A DNA stretch of 64,000 nucleotides from Cohaesibacter haloalkalitolerans (GTDB lineage Bacteria > Pseudomonadota > Alphaproteobacteria > Rhizobiales > Cohaesibacteraceae): positions 62,001 through 126,000 of the forward strand of contig NZ_QNUM01000008.1 in assembly GCF_003574655.1 (NCBI RefSeq). Direction: 5' to 3'. The position numbers and the translations under genes are program-made. The notes under the pieces are model-generated. The model made no database searches. It worked only from the letters and a program-made list of their open reading frames with translations, and was not told the origin of the DNA. Below, in pieces: positions 29,919-38,757 of this stretch (the first letter of the stretch is position 1; each line of letters begins with the position of its first letter).

Positions 29919-30152
29919 GCTGTTCTGTGGCCTTTGGTTTTTGGGGCCTTAATACAGCCATGAATACCGGACAGAACAGCGCGAAGCGTCGAGCCTTGCC
30001 GATAGACAGGGAACACTGTACAGCCGCGTGAAATATGATATGTGTTATATTCGAAATTTCACTTGCACTACCCTAGGCTTTCGGCCATATGCAGGCAACC
30101 AAGTGCAGTGTTGGCACGACACGGATAGAAGCCCGAAAGCGGGCTGTTTTTT
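29919..30152 (+). promoter_or_regulatory. Structured 5' leader of speA
   Basis: The 547-bp gap before speA holds several complementary segments. Stem A: 29919-29928 with 29971-29980, ten perfect pairs, enclosing a GGCC/GGCC inner hairpin. Stem B: 30060-30069 with 30102-30110, nine pairs with one bulge. An intrinsic terminator (30130-30152) comes last. Bases 30077-30084 (GCTTTCGG) are an exact 8-base complement of 30133-30140, the 5' arm of the terminator, and so could act as an antiterminator. This is the layout of an attenuator or riboswitch. Alphaproteobacteria have a known speF leader RNA before ornithine decarboxylase genes; relation to it is untested. The part from 29624 to 29918 shows nothing else I can support. 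Confidence 0.6.
30130..30152 (+). terminator. Intrinsic terminator just before the speA start (attenuator)
   Basis: AGCCCG pairs with CGGGCT around an AAAG loop, followed by G and six T. It ends five bases before the speA ribosome-binding site (AGAGGA, 30158-30163), with no other gene between, so it can only act as a leader terminator. Confidence 0.72.
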
Positions 30153-30170
30153 CATCAAGAGGACAGGCGA

Positions 30171-32075
30171 TTGAGCGACACGGAACAAGAAGCTCCTTGT
30201 GCAATCTATGGCATTGAACGCTGGGGTAATGATCGTTTCAAAGTGCTGGAAAACGGCAACATCGGTCTCATCACGCAACACGACACAGGGGCGACAACGA
30301 CCGACCTGACGTCCATCTTGCATTCGCTGGAAGAACGCGGCATTGCATCGCCCATTCTTCTGCGCGTTGCCAACAGTCTGAAAAGCCAGATCGACCGCAT
30401 CAACACCAGTTTCGCCAACGCGATCAAGGAACTGAAGTATCAGGCCTGCTATCGCGGCGTATTCCCGGTCAAGGTGAACCAGCAGGCGCACGTGATCGAG
30501 AAGATCGTCGAATATGGTGCCCCCCACAATTTCGGGCTCGAAGTCGGCTCCAAGCCGGAGCTGATCATCGCCCTTGGCCAGCGCCTTTCCAAGGACGCGC
30601 TGTTGATCTGCAATGGCATCAAGGACAGCGAGTTCATCAATCTCGCCCTTCTGTCGCGCAAACTCGGCTTCAACACGATCATTGTTCTGGAGAGCAAGTC
30701 CGAGCTTGATCTGGTTCTTGAGGAATCCAAGAAGCTGAAGATCCGCCCGCTGCTGGGCATCCGCATCAAGCTCAACAACCGCGTCACCGGCAACTGGGCC
30801 TCCTCCTCGGGCGACCGTTCGGCCTTTGGCCTGTCCTCGCCGGACGTGCTGCATGTGATCGACCGTCTGAAGGAAGAAGGCTATCTGGACTGCCTGCAGC
30901 TGCAGCATTTCCATCTGGGCAGCCAGGTTCCGGATATTCTCGACGTGCGCCGGTCTGCCGCCGAGGCATGCCGCTTCTTTGTCGAATTGCGCAAGGAAGG
31001 CGCTCCGCTCAACTATATCGATCTGGGTGGCGGCCTGGGTATCGACTATACTGGCGAGCACAAGTCGACCGAAAACTCCATCAACTACTCCACCGACGAA
31101 TATTGCTACAGCATCGTCGAGGCCGTGATGAACACGATGGATGATGCCGGTCAAAAGCACCCGACCATCGTGACGGAAAGCGGTCGCGCAACCGTTGCCT
31201 ACAGCTCGATGCTGCTGTTCAACATCATCGATGTCACCCACTACGAGGAAGACACCTCGGTCGAGGTGACAGAGGACGACAACCGCTCCATCCGCGACAT
31301 GCGCGACGTTCAGAGCTATCTGACCCCAAGCCGTCTGCAGGAATGTCTCAACGACGTGACCTTCTATCGCGACGAGGTACGCCGCAACTTTGGACGCGGC
31401 GAGGTTGGTCTGCGCGATCTGGCCAAGGCAGAGAAACTCTATCTCAACCTGCTCGCCAGAATGCGCAAGGCAACTGAATCCGACGAATGGGTATCGGATG
31501 ACGTTCTCTCGGCTCTGGAGTCGGCTGCCGATATCTATCACGCCAACTTCTCGCTGTTCCAGTCACTGCCGGACGTATGGGCCATTGATCAGCTGCATCC
31601 GATCATTCCGATCCAGCGCCTCAACGAGACCCCGACCCATCGGGCGATCCTCAGCGACATCACTTGTGACAGCGATGGCAAGGTCGACCAGTTCGTGTTG
31701 GCCGACGGCATTTCCCAGTCTCTCCCGGTGCACAAGCTGGCCGAAGACGAGCACTATTGCATGGCCGTGTTCTTTGTCGGTGCCTATCAGGAAACGCTGG
31801 GCGACCTGCACAACCTGTTTGGCGACACCAACGTCGCGACCATCGAAATCAAGCCGGACGGCGATTTCAACCTCATCCACGAAGTGGAAGGGGACACCAT
31901 TTCTGAAGTGCTGAGCTATGTGGAGTACAATCCGATTGCACTCTCCAACAGCTTCAAGCAGATGGTGGAGGAAGCGGTTTCCGACAAGAAGCTGACCGTG
32001 AAGGAACGCAAGGCCATCATGAGCGCCTTCAAGGAAAGCATGAACGGCTACACCTATTTCGAACATCAGAGCTGA
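30171..32075 (+). CDS. speA: Biosynthetic arginine decarboxylase
   Basis: SpeA is a PLP enzyme of the alanine-racemase fold that makes agmatine from arginine. The 634 residues include the PLP lysine near residue 101 (VFPVKVNQQAH), the conserved LQLQHFHLGSQ, DLGGGLGIDY and HPTIVTESGRA. Length matches E. coli SpeA (about 630-660). The start is TTG, seven bases after AGAGGA; no ATG nearby gives the expected N-terminus. It is the first gene of a four-gene run that completes spermidine synthesis (agmatinase is the fourth gene). Confidence 0.94.
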   Translation: MSDTEQEAPCAIYGIERWGNDRFKVLENGNIGLITQHDTGATTTDLTSILHSLEERGIASPILLRVANSLKSQIDRINTSFANAIKELKYQACYRGVFPVKVNQQAHVIEKIVEYGAPHNFGLEVGSKPELIIALGQRLSKDALLICNGIKDSEFINLALLSRKLGFNTIIVLESKSELDLVLEESKKLKIRPLLGIRIKLNNRVTGNWASSSGDRSAFGLSSPDVLHVIDRLKEEGYLDCLQLQHFHLGSQVPDILDVRRSAAEACRFFVELRKEGAPLNYIDLGGGLGIDYTGEHKSTENSINYSTDEYCYSIVEAVMNTMDDAGQKHPTIVTESGRATVAYSSMLLFNIIDVTHYEEDTSVEVTEDDNRSIRDMRDVQSYLTPSRLQECLNDVTFYRDEVRRNFGRGEVGLRDLAKAEKLYLNLLARMRKATESDEWVSDDVLSALESAADIYHANFSLFQSLPDVWAIDQLHPIIPIQRLNETPTHRAILSDITCDSDGKVDQFVLADGISQSLPVHKLAEDEHYCMAVFFVGAYQETLGDLHNLFGDTNVATIEIKPDGDFNLIHEVEGDTISEVLSYVEYNPIALSNSFKQMVEEAVSDKKLTVKERKAIMSAFKESMNGYTYFEHQS

Positions 32076-32082
32076 TGACACC

Positions 32083-32118
32083 AGCATGATGCCGGTTTCC
32101 AGACCGGCGTCATGCTTT
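32083..32118 (+). terminator. Long hairpin between speA and the dehydrogenase gene
   Basis: AGCATGATGCCGGT pairs over 14 positions (one G:T) with ACCGGCGTCATGCT around a six-base loop, followed by TTTC. It begins eight bases after the speA stop. It may be a partial terminator that lowers expression of the genes downstream, or an RNA stabiliser. The remaining 200 bp to the next gene show nothing else clear. Confidence 0.55.
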
Positions 32119-32322
32119 CGCCAGCAATGGGTGCCCTCACCCGATCATCTTTGGTATGGTCTGCAGGAAAGCGGATTCGTTTGAGACGAACACCGCCGCA
32201 TGAACCCAGCACAGATCTGGCATTGGCATTATTGAACAAGCCTTCCGCCCGGGAAGGCAACAGTCTTTATTCAGGAGCGGAGAGGCATTCCGCTCGGCCC
32301 TTTCAGAAGAAGGAAAGAACAC

Positions 32323-33528
32323 ATGAACAAGGTTCTGGTTATCGGCGCAGGTGGCGTCGGCTCCGTTGTGATCCATAAAATGGCACAGCTTTCCGAGATC
32401 TTCGGTGACATCACGCTGGCTTCGCGCCGCATTTTCAAATGCGACGAGATCGCTGCTTCCGTGAAGGAACGGACCGGAGTTACCATCAACACCGCCGAGG
32501 TCGATGCCGATGACGTGGATGCGCTCTCTGCCCTCATCGACAAGCTGGGTGTCAGCCTCGTGGTCAACGTGGCCCTGCCCTATCAGGACCTCAACATCAT
32601 GGACGCCTGCCTGAAATCCGGCGTCAACTATCTGGATACCGCCAACTACGAACCGCGCGACGTTGCCAAGTTCGAATACAGCTGGCAATGGGCCTATCAG
32701 CAGCGCTTCGAGGAAGCGGGCCTGATGGCTCTGCTCGGCTCAGGCTTCGACCCGGGCGTTACCAACGTCTACACCGCCTATGCCAAGAAGCATCTGCTCG
32801 ACACGATCGAGTATCTCGACATTCTCGATTGCAACGGCGGCGACCATGGCCAGCATTTCGCCACCAACTTCAACCCGGAAATCAACATCCGCGAAGTCAC
32901 TGCTCCGGTCCATCACTGGGAAAACGGCGACTGGGTCACCACCCCGGCCATGGGCAACAAGCAGGTCTTCGATTTCCCGGCCGTTGGCGAGAAGAACATG
33001 TACCAGATGTATCACGAGGAGCTGGAAAGCCTTGTGAAGCACCTGCCGGAAATCAAGCGCGCCCGCTTCTGGATGACCTTCGGCGATGCCTATATCAAGC
33101 ATCTGGAAGTGCTGCAGAATGTTGGCATGACCCGCATCGACCCGGTCATCTATGAAGGCAAGGAAATCATTCCGCTGCAGTTCCTCAAGGCTGTTCTGCC
33201 GAACCCGGGCGATCTGGGCAAGACCACCAAGGGCAAGACCTGCATCGGCAACATCATGACCGGCGAGAAGGACGGCAAGGCCAAGACGGTCTATGTCTAC
33301 AACATCTGCGACCATGAAGAATGCTATGCCGAAGTTGGCTCGCAGGCCATTTCCTACACCACCGGTGTGCCTGCCATGATCGGTGCCGCCCTGATGCTCA
33401 CCGGCAAATGGTCTGGCAAGGGCGTATTCAACATGGAACAGCTTGATCCGGATCCGTTCATGGATATGCTCAACAAACACGGCCTTCCATGGGAAGTGCA
33501 CGACCTGGACAAGCCGCTCGACTTCTAG
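32323..33528 (+). CDS. Carboxyspermidine dehydrogenase (saccharopine dehydrogenase family)
   Basis: The 401-residue product has an N-terminal NAD(P) Rossmann fold (VLVIGAGGVGSVVIHKMAQL) and the saccharopine-dehydrogenase C-terminal domain (GSGFDPGVTNVYTAYA). Members of this group next to nspC condense putrescine with aspartate semialdehyde to carboxyspermidine, using NADPH. Lysine metabolism is the alternative for the fold, but the neighbours speA, nspC and speB decide for polyamines. A GAAGGAAAG ribosome-binding site precedes the ATG. Confidence 0.9.
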   Translation: MNKVLVIGAGGVGSVVIHKMAQLSEIFGDITLASRRIFKCDEIAASVKERTGVTINTAEVDADDVDALSALIDKLGVSLVVNVALPYQDLNIMDACLKSGVNYLDTANYEPRDVAKFEYSWQWAYQQRFEEAGLMALLGSGFDPGVTNVYTAYAKKHLLDTIEYLDILDCNGGDHGQHFATNFNPEINIREVTAPVHHWENGDWVTTPAMGNKQVFDFPAVGEKNMYQMYHEELESLVKHLPEIKRARFWMTFGDAYIKHLEVLQNVGMTRIDPVIYEGKEIIPLQFLKAVLPNPGDLGKTTKGKTCIGNIMTGEKDGKAKTVYVYNICDHEECYAEVGSQAISYTTGVPAMIGAALMLTGKWSGKGVFNMEQLDPDPFMDMLNKHGLPWEVHDLDKPLDF

Positions 33529-33545
33529 GTCCCGATCGATCCTTC

Positions 33546-33566
33546 GAGCCCGGCCCTGCCGGGCTC
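33546..33566. repeat. Hairpin between carboxyspermidine dehydrogenase and nspC genes
   Basis: GAGCCCGGC and GCCGGGCTC form nine G:C-rich pairs around a three-base loop. No T-run follows, so it more likely shapes mRNA stability within the operon than ends it. Confidence 0.5.
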
Positions 33567-33614
33567 ACTTGTCTTAGCCCGCAAGGGCCTGTTCTCGAAT
33601 GGAGAAAAACCGAA

Positions 33615-34808
33615 ATGACCGATGCGCCAGTTATGGAAACGCAGGCAGGCGATGCCGGCGCTTTCGCGACCTTTGATCTTTCGCGCGTTCCTTCCCCCTG
33701 CTTTGTGATCGACAAGGCGGCCATCCGCCGCAATCTGAGCATTCTTGCCAAGGTGGGAGAAGAAGCCGACGTCAAGGTTCTGCTGGCACTCAAGGCTTTC
33801 TCCTGCTGGGCGTTGAGCGATCTGGTCGGCAATTACCTGAACGGCACCTGCGCCTCCGGCCTCTGGGAGGCAAAGCTGGCACGGGAACAGTTCTCCGGCG
33901 AGCTGGCCACCTATTCGGCAGGCTTCAAGGAAGACGAGATGCCCGAGATCCTCGAGCTGTCGGATCATCTCATCTTCAACAATCCGGCCCAGTTCGAGCG
34001 CTTTTCAAGCTATATCAAGGCCGCTCGCAAGTGGGGTCATGCGCCTGATTTCGGGCTTCGGATCAACCCTGAACATTCCGAGGGCCATATCGCCAAATAT
34101 GACCCCTGCGCCATCGGATCACGCCTAGGCACCCCGATCAGCCAGCTCAACGAAGAGGACCTTGCGCCCTTCTCCGGCATTCACATGCATACCCTGTGCG
34201 AACAGGATTTCACGCCTTTGAAGCGAACCTTCGAGGCCGTGGAAGATCGCCTTGGCCCCTGGCTCAAGAAGCTCAAATGGCTCAACTTCGGCGGCGGGCA
34301 CCACATCACCCGCGCAGATTATCAGCGCGACGAACTGGTGGCCTTCCTCAGGGATATCAAGGCCAAATATGATGTCGAGATCTATCTCGAACCGGGCGAA
34401 GCCGTGGCGCTGGACGCTGGCATTCTGGTTGGCGAGGTGCTTGATGTCGCCCATAACGGCAACACAAACCTTGCCATCATGGACATTTCGGCAACCTGCC
34501 ACATGCCCGACGTCATCGAGGCTCCCTATCGTCCGGCTCTGCTTGACGAACCGGAAACCGGCCTTGTCTATCGCCTTGGCGGCCCGTCCTGTCTGGCAGG
34601 CGATGTCATCGGCGATTACAAATTCGGCAAGACCCCGGAAATCGGGCAGCGCATCGCCTTCCTTGATCAGGCACACTATTCCATGGTCAAGACCAACACC
34701 TTCAATGGGGTGCGTCTTCCAGCCATCGCCATCTGGGACTCCGAGACCGACAAGCTCGACGTGATCCGCGAGTTTTCCTATTCTGACTTCCGCAACCGCC
34801 TCTCCTGA
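33615..34808 (+). CDS. nspC: Carboxyspermidine/carboxynorspermidine decarboxylase
   Basis: NspC is a PLP enzyme of the same fold as SpeA and makes spermidine from carboxyspermidine. I start it at the ATG after GGAG (MTDAPVMETQ), giving 397 residues; the frame is open 42 codons upstream without support. The PLP lysine is K60 (VLLALKAFSCW). Other family marks are GIHMHTLCEQD, NFGGGHHITR and EPGEAVALDAG. It follows the dehydrogenase gene by 86 bp and precedes speB by 29 bp. Confidence 0.93.
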   Translation: MTDAPVMETQAGDAGAFATFDLSRVPSPCFVIDKAAIRRNLSILAKVGEEADVKVLLALKAFSCWALSDLVGNYLNGTCASGLWEAKLAREQFSGELATYSAGFKEDEMPEILELSDHLIFNNPAQFERFSSYIKAARKWGHAPDFGLRINPEHSEGHIAKYDPCAIGSRLGTPISQLNEEDLAPFSGIHMHTLCEQDFTPLKRTFEAVEDRLGPWLKKLKWLNFGGGHHITRADYQRDELVAFLRDIKAKYDVEIYLEPGEAVALDAGILVGEVLDVAHNGNTNLAIMDISATCHMPDVIEAPYRPALLDEPETGLVYRLGGPSCLAGDVIGDYKFGKTPEIGQRIAFLDQAHYSMVKTNTFNGVRLPAIAIWDSETDKLDVIREFSYSDFRNRLS

Positions 34809-34837
34809 GAAGAGACGTGTAACCCTGGACAAAGACC

Positions 34838-35716
34838 ATGCTTGATCTGACCTATCCCGCCTTTCTGGAATCGGAATTGACAGAAGACGAAAGCAATCCG
34901 CAAAAGGCCCTGTTTGAAGTCATTCCCTGCCCGCTGGAAAAAACGGTCTCCTATGGTGCCGGAACGTCGGCAGGCCCGCTGGCGCTGCTGGAAGCCAGTC
35001 AGGAATTGGAGCGCTATGACGGCAAGGGCTTCCCGATCAAGAAGGGCATCTATACGTCGCCCGTGATCAATTGCGACCAGCCCATCGAGGCCGTCATCAA
35101 GGATCTGCGCGCCCGCACCACAGCCAGTGTCAAGGCCGGCCGCATTCCGGTGACCCTGGGCGGCGAGCACAGTCTTTCCTATGGAGCCATCATGGGGGTG
35201 GTGGACGCCCTTGATGCCCCGGTCGGCATCATCCAGATCGACGCCCACGCAGACCTGCGCGTCGCCTATCAGGGCCAGAAGCATTCCCATGCCTCGGTCA
35301 TGCATCTCTGCGCGGTGGAGCGTCGCCTGCCGCTGATGCAGTTCGGCATCCGCGCCCTCTGCATCGAGGAACACGAAAGCCGCATGAACGAAGCACATAT
35401 TTCTTTCGTTGATGCAGAAAAGCTGGTTACGGAACGGCTGATGGCGGTCGATCTGCCGGAAGATTTCCCCGAGCATGTCTATGTGACCTTCGACGTCGAC
35501 GGCCTCGACCCGTCGATCATGCCAGCAACCGGCACCCCGGTTCCCGGCGGTCTCAGCTACTACCAGAGCCTTCAGCTCATTGCCCATGCCCTCAAGGGCC
35601 GCAAATGTGTCGGGATGGATGTGGTGGAACTGGCCCCGATCGAAGGCCAGTGGGCCTGGGACTTCACCGCCGCCAACCTGACCTATCGCCTGATGGGCCT
35701 TGTCAGCGGCCACTGA
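34838..35716 (+). CDS. speB: Agmatinase
   Basis: SpeB hydrolyses agmatine to putrescine and urea with a dimanganese centre. The metal ligands of the ureohydrolase family are present: H111 in GGEHSLSYG, the DAHADLR motif (135-141) and DVDGLDPSIMPATGTP near residue 220. Length (292) is typical. Together with SpeA, the dehydrogenase and NspC it makes a full arginine to spermidine route in one cluster that needs no S-adenosylmethionine decarboxylase. Confidence 0.94.
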   Translation: MLDLTYPAFLESELTEDESNPQKALFEVIPCPLEKTVSYGAGTSAGPLALLEASQELERYDGKGFPIKKGIYTSPVINCDQPIEAVIKDLRARTTASVKAGRIPVTLGGEHSLSYGAIMGVVDALDAPVGIIQIDAHADLRVAYQGQKHSHASVMHLCAVERRLPLMQFGIRALCIEEHESRMNEAHISFVDAEKLVTERLMAVDLPEDFPEHVYVTFDVDGLDPSIMPATGTPVPGGLSYYQSLQLIAHALKGRKCVGMDVVELAPIEGQWAWDFTAANLTYRLMGLVSGH

Positions 35717-35790
35717 TCGGCTGAACCCGGGAACGGGATCAGATCAGAAACGAGCCGGAACCGGTGTCACAATGCCCTGCCAGAAATATG

Positions 35791-35820
35791 AAAACGCCCC
35801 ATCACATGATGAGGCGTTTT
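35791..35820. terminator. Bidirectional terminator between speB and the coiled-coil gene
   Basis: AAAACGCC pairs with GGCGTTTT with further pairs inside (CATCA/TGATG). A-rich and T-rich arms allow use from both convergent genes. Confidence 0.85.
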
Positions 35821-35823
35821 TGT

Positions 35824-36474
35824 TTACCAGATCGCCAGATTACTCAGCATCTTCTCGCTCTTGTTGACCAGACGCGAGAAGTAGCCACCGTCTTTCGGGC
35901 TGCGCCGCTCTGCGTCCGCCACGCTCTGCCCACCCGAGGGAAGCGGTGCCAGCGGCTCGCTTTTCACGACGCTTTTGTCCTTGGAAGCCGAAATTGCCGC
36001 TTCCGGCGAAATCTGTTCCTGAGGCAGCAAAGCCTGAGAGGAGGCCGGTACCGGCAGGCTTGTGGTGCCAGTCAGATCAACCGCGGCAGAGTGTGGCTCA
36101 CCGGCCTTTGCGTCCTGCGTGGCTGACGGCTCGAAGCCGGCCTTGAGCATGGTTGCCTGCATGCCATCAAGGCGCCGGGAAAGCATATCCACCTTGGCAA
36201 CCAGCTTGGCATTGTCCTTGCGCTGAGCTTCGAGGTCCGTTGCCAGCCGTGTCAGCTCGCTGAGCAACGCCCGGGTACTGACCGTATCATGCCAGTCTTC
36301 ATCCATCGGCTCGCCCGTTGCCTCATGCGGGGCATCGCCCACCGTCACGGCGCCGGTCTCGGTCGTTGTCTGTGCCGCAACGTCCTTCTTGGTCGATTGC
36401 GCCCATACCGGTTGTGCAACAGACAGCAGAAGCAAGGACGCAAATACCGCCCGGCATGCCCTCAAACGCTTCAT
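35824..36474 (-). CDS. Secreted protein with short coiled coil, unknown function
   Basis: The start is placed at MKRLRACRAVFASLLLLSVA, which gives a signal peptide cleaved after WAQ; eight more codons are open upstream. The mature part has an Asp/Thr-rich stretch, a helical segment with heptad character (LLSELTRLATDLEAQRKDNA and the following VAKVDMLSRRLDG), then a Ser/Ala/Pro-rich linker and a short hydrophobic C-terminus (NLAIW). No enzyme motif is visible. It is convergent with speB and has no operon partner. Confidence 0.72.
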   Translation of the reverse strand: MKRLRACRAVFASLLLLSVAQPVWAQSTKKDVAAQTTTETGAVTVGDAPHEATGEPMDEDWHDTVSTRALLSELTRLATDLEAQRKDNAKLVAKVDMLSRRLDGMQATMLKAGFEPSATQDAKAGEPHSAAVDLTGTTSLPVPASSQALLPQEQISPEAAISASKDKSVVKSEPLAPLPSGGQSVADAERRSPKDGGYFSRLVNKSEKMLSNLAIW

Positions 36475-36726
36475 TCCAAATCCGATATGGCAAACCATCG
36501 TTTCAAACCCCTCTCAACATCGTTCGGCTTCTGAAGAAAGCAAACCTCTCTAGGAGCCCATCACAACACTTGATCTGTGGCGATATTGTGGGCATCTCCA
36601 TCGCGGGCTTTGAATCGCCCCTTCACTTAAGCTATCGGTTTGTTACACCGCCCATAGTCCGCTCCGCCAGTTGCAGGATGGTTCACCCCGTTTCGTCACG
36701 GCCAACCCCATCAGGGAAATCGTCAA

Positions 36727-37143
36727 ATGGATACCAACCGCTATCGTCTGGAAACCCGGACCCCGCCCCTTGCAGACTTTCTGCGCCTGAGGGAAATCAC
36801 CGGTCTTACTGTCTATTCAGAGGAAGCGGCACAGGCAGGCCTGAAGGGAACCGTCGCTGCCGCGACCATCTACCACGACGACGATGTGGTTGGCATCGGG
36901 CGGCTGGTCGGTGACGGTGGCTGCGTGTTTGTCATTTGCGACATCGCCGTCGACCCTGCCCATCAGGGCAATGGCTTGGGCAAAGCCATCATGGCAAGCC
37001 TGATGGACTATGTGAACCGGAACCTGAAGTCGAAGGCCTATGTCTCCATCATCGCCGACATTCCGGCCAACAGGCTCTATGAGCAATTCGGCTTTGAGGA
37101 AACGGCACCCGAATCCGTCGGCATGGCCTACAGGGTTTCCTGA
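36727..37143 (+). CDS. GNAT family N-acetyltransferase
   Basis: The 138 residues show the GNAT fold with the acetyl-CoA loop region VDPAHQGNGLGKAIMASLM (motif A, Q-G-N-G-L-G) and a C-terminal LYEQFGFEETAPESVGM. Substrate cannot be told from sequence. It stands alone, with about 230 bp of sequence upstream in which I see nothing else. Confidence 0.88.
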   Translation: MDTNRYRLETRTPPLADFLRLREITGLTVYSEEAAQAGLKGTVAAATIYHDDDVVGIGRLVGDGGCVFVICDIAVDPAHQGNGLGKAIMASLMDYVNRNLKSKAYVSIIADIPANRLYEQFGFEETAPESVGMAYRVS

Positions 37144-37174
37144 GGGCCTATGGTGGCAAGAGGATCCTGCCCGT

Positions 37175-37648
37175 CTAGCGGATCAGATCGGCGACCACGC
37201 AGCCCATGAAATCGACGAGCGCCTTTGGCTCGATGCGGATCTGCAAGCCGCGCTGGCCGCCATTGATATGAATGAGCGGCTTGTCCATGGCGCTTTCATC
37301 CAGCACCGTGGGCACCCGCTTGCGTTGGCCAAGCGGGCTGATGCCGCCCACCTTGTAGCCTGTAATCCGCTCGGCATTGACGGGTGGCATCATGGCAGCG
37401 TGTTTGCCGCCAAAGGCCTTGGCCAGCTTCTTCATGTTGACCTCGCAATCGGACGGCACCACCGCGCAAACAGGCTTGCCATCAAGCTCGATCATCAAGG
37501 ATTTGAACACCTCGGCCGGATCCGCCCCAATCGCCTCGGCCGCCTGCAACCCGACCCGATCCGCATCGGGGTCATACTCATAATGCAAAAGCGAAAAGTC
37601 CACCTTGCCCTTCTTGAGGGCCAGTGTTGCGGGCGTACTGTCGGACAT
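37175..37648 (-). CDS. ybaK: Cys-tRNA(Pro)/Cys-tRNA(Cys) deacylase YbaK
   Basis: YbaK removes cysteine wrongly attached to tRNA(Pro). The start at MSDSTPATLALKKGKVDF matches the family; the frame is open 13 codons further. The 157 residues include the conserved lysine region VFKSLMIELDG, VPSDCEVNMKKLAKA and GGISPLGQRKRVP. Length is typical. Confidence 0.9.
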   Translation of the reverse strand: MSDSTPATLALKKGKVDFSLLHYEYDPDADRVGLQAAEAIGADPAEVFKSLMIELDGKPVCAVVPSDCEVNMKKLAKAFGGKHAAMMPPVNAERITGYKVGGISPLGQRKRVPTVLDESAMDKPLIHINGGQRGLQIRIEPKALVDFMGCVVADLIR

Positions 37649-37748
37649 GGGAATTCCTTGGATGCATGAAAGGCGCAAATGCGCCATCCGTTTTAAGCGG
37701 ACAGGCTGGGAGATGCAAGAGACCAGATCATGGCATCATGCTGGCGCT

Positions 37749-38180
37749 TTACCCCACCACCTCAAACTCAATACCGCAATCAGTGAGGATCTCCTCGCTG
37801 CGGGTTGTGTCAAAGCGCCCCTGAATGCCGTCATTGTGACGCCAGACGACTTTGGCGACCTGATGGGCGGCGAGGAACTTCGTGCATTCCTTGCAGGGTG
37901 GGTGAGTGACATAGACGATGCAGCCCTTGGCAGGCTCCTTCATGGCGGCTAGGGCGTTCATCTCGGCATGGATGACGCGATCATATTTTTCCTCGCGTGT
38001 GTCCCACCATTCGCCACGGTCCTCCATCGAGCGGGGGAAACCGTTATAGCCGACAGCGGCAAAGCTCTTGTCCGGGCGCACGATGACACACCCCACCTTG
38101 GTGGATGGATCACGGCTGCGTCTGGCAACGGCATCGGCGCACTCAAGCACCCATTCATCGAAACCGGGTCTGGAAGACAT
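37749..38180 (-). CDS. dCMP/cytidine deaminase family protein
   Basis: The product has the zinc deaminase motif pair HAEMNAL and PPCKECTKFL, and the phrase GYNGFPR seen in deoxycytidylate deaminases, which make dUMP for thymidylate synthesis. The start at MSSRPGFDEW follows AGGGGCAG directly and gives 143 residues; the 28 upstream open codons are not family-like. An alternative is a ComE-type deaminase of unknown substrate. Confidence 0.87.
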   Translation of the reverse strand: MSSRPGFDEWVLECADAVARRSRDPSTKVGCVIVRPDKSFAAVGYNGFPRSMEDRGEWWDTREEKYDRVIHAEMNALAAMKEPAKGCIVYVTHPPCKECTKFLAAHQVAKVVWRHNDGIQGRFDTTRSEEILTDCGIEFEVVG

Positions 38181-38357
38181 CTGCCCCTCTTGAAAATCAA
38201 CAATAAAAATCCGCAAGTGACGAGAAAAACTTGCGACGCATGACAAGGAAAAGCAAGGGGGCAAGCCGCAAAGTCTCGCCGAAACACCTCAAAATACCCC
38301 AAAAAGGCAGAGCAATCCTGCCCTGACTCATTGATAACAAACTGTCGGACTGAGGTT

Positions 38358-38433
38358 TGGTACGCCCTACGGGGTTCGAACCCGTGTTGCCGCCGTGAGA
38401 GGGCGGCGTCCTAGACCACTAGACGAAGGGCGC
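38358..38433 (-). tRNA. tRNA-Glu (anticodon CTC)
   Basis: The 76-nt gene folds into a full cloverleaf. The 7-bp acceptor stem begins with a G:T pair, the anticodon stem is CCGCC/GGCGG with loop CTCTCAC (anticodon CTC), the T arm is ACGGG-TTCGAAC-CCCGT, and the CCA end is encoded. It resembles other bacterial tRNA-Glu genes closely (TTCGTCTAG, GGCGGCAACA). Confidence 0.95.
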
Positions 38434-38757
38434 CTCTGATGCTTCCAAACGCGAAAGAGACAGCCAGAGGCTGGCAACTCCTCACATTATGAAGCTTTTG
38501 TGATGTCCGGCACGTTAAACCCGCGCGCTCTGTGTTTCAAACGAAAAAGCATGAGAAACCAGAGATTTAAACAACAATACGAACGACAGGCGGGTGTCGG
38601 CCCCTTTTCCCTGACCTTCGCCCCGCATGACACAGCAGACTTTACAGGAACAGGCCTCCTCCCGATTGCACCGATAGGAAAGCGTCATGAGCGAGCAGGC
38701 TCACATGAGACTTGAGGGACATGAATTAGGCAGCTTCGAAAAAGACAGGCGTTCACC
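38434..38757. other. Gap between tRNA-Glu and the MarR-type gene
   Basis: 324 bp with no supported gene. Short open frames lack a ribosome-binding site or family character. No attachment-site duplicate of the tRNA end was noticed. Confidence 0.6.
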
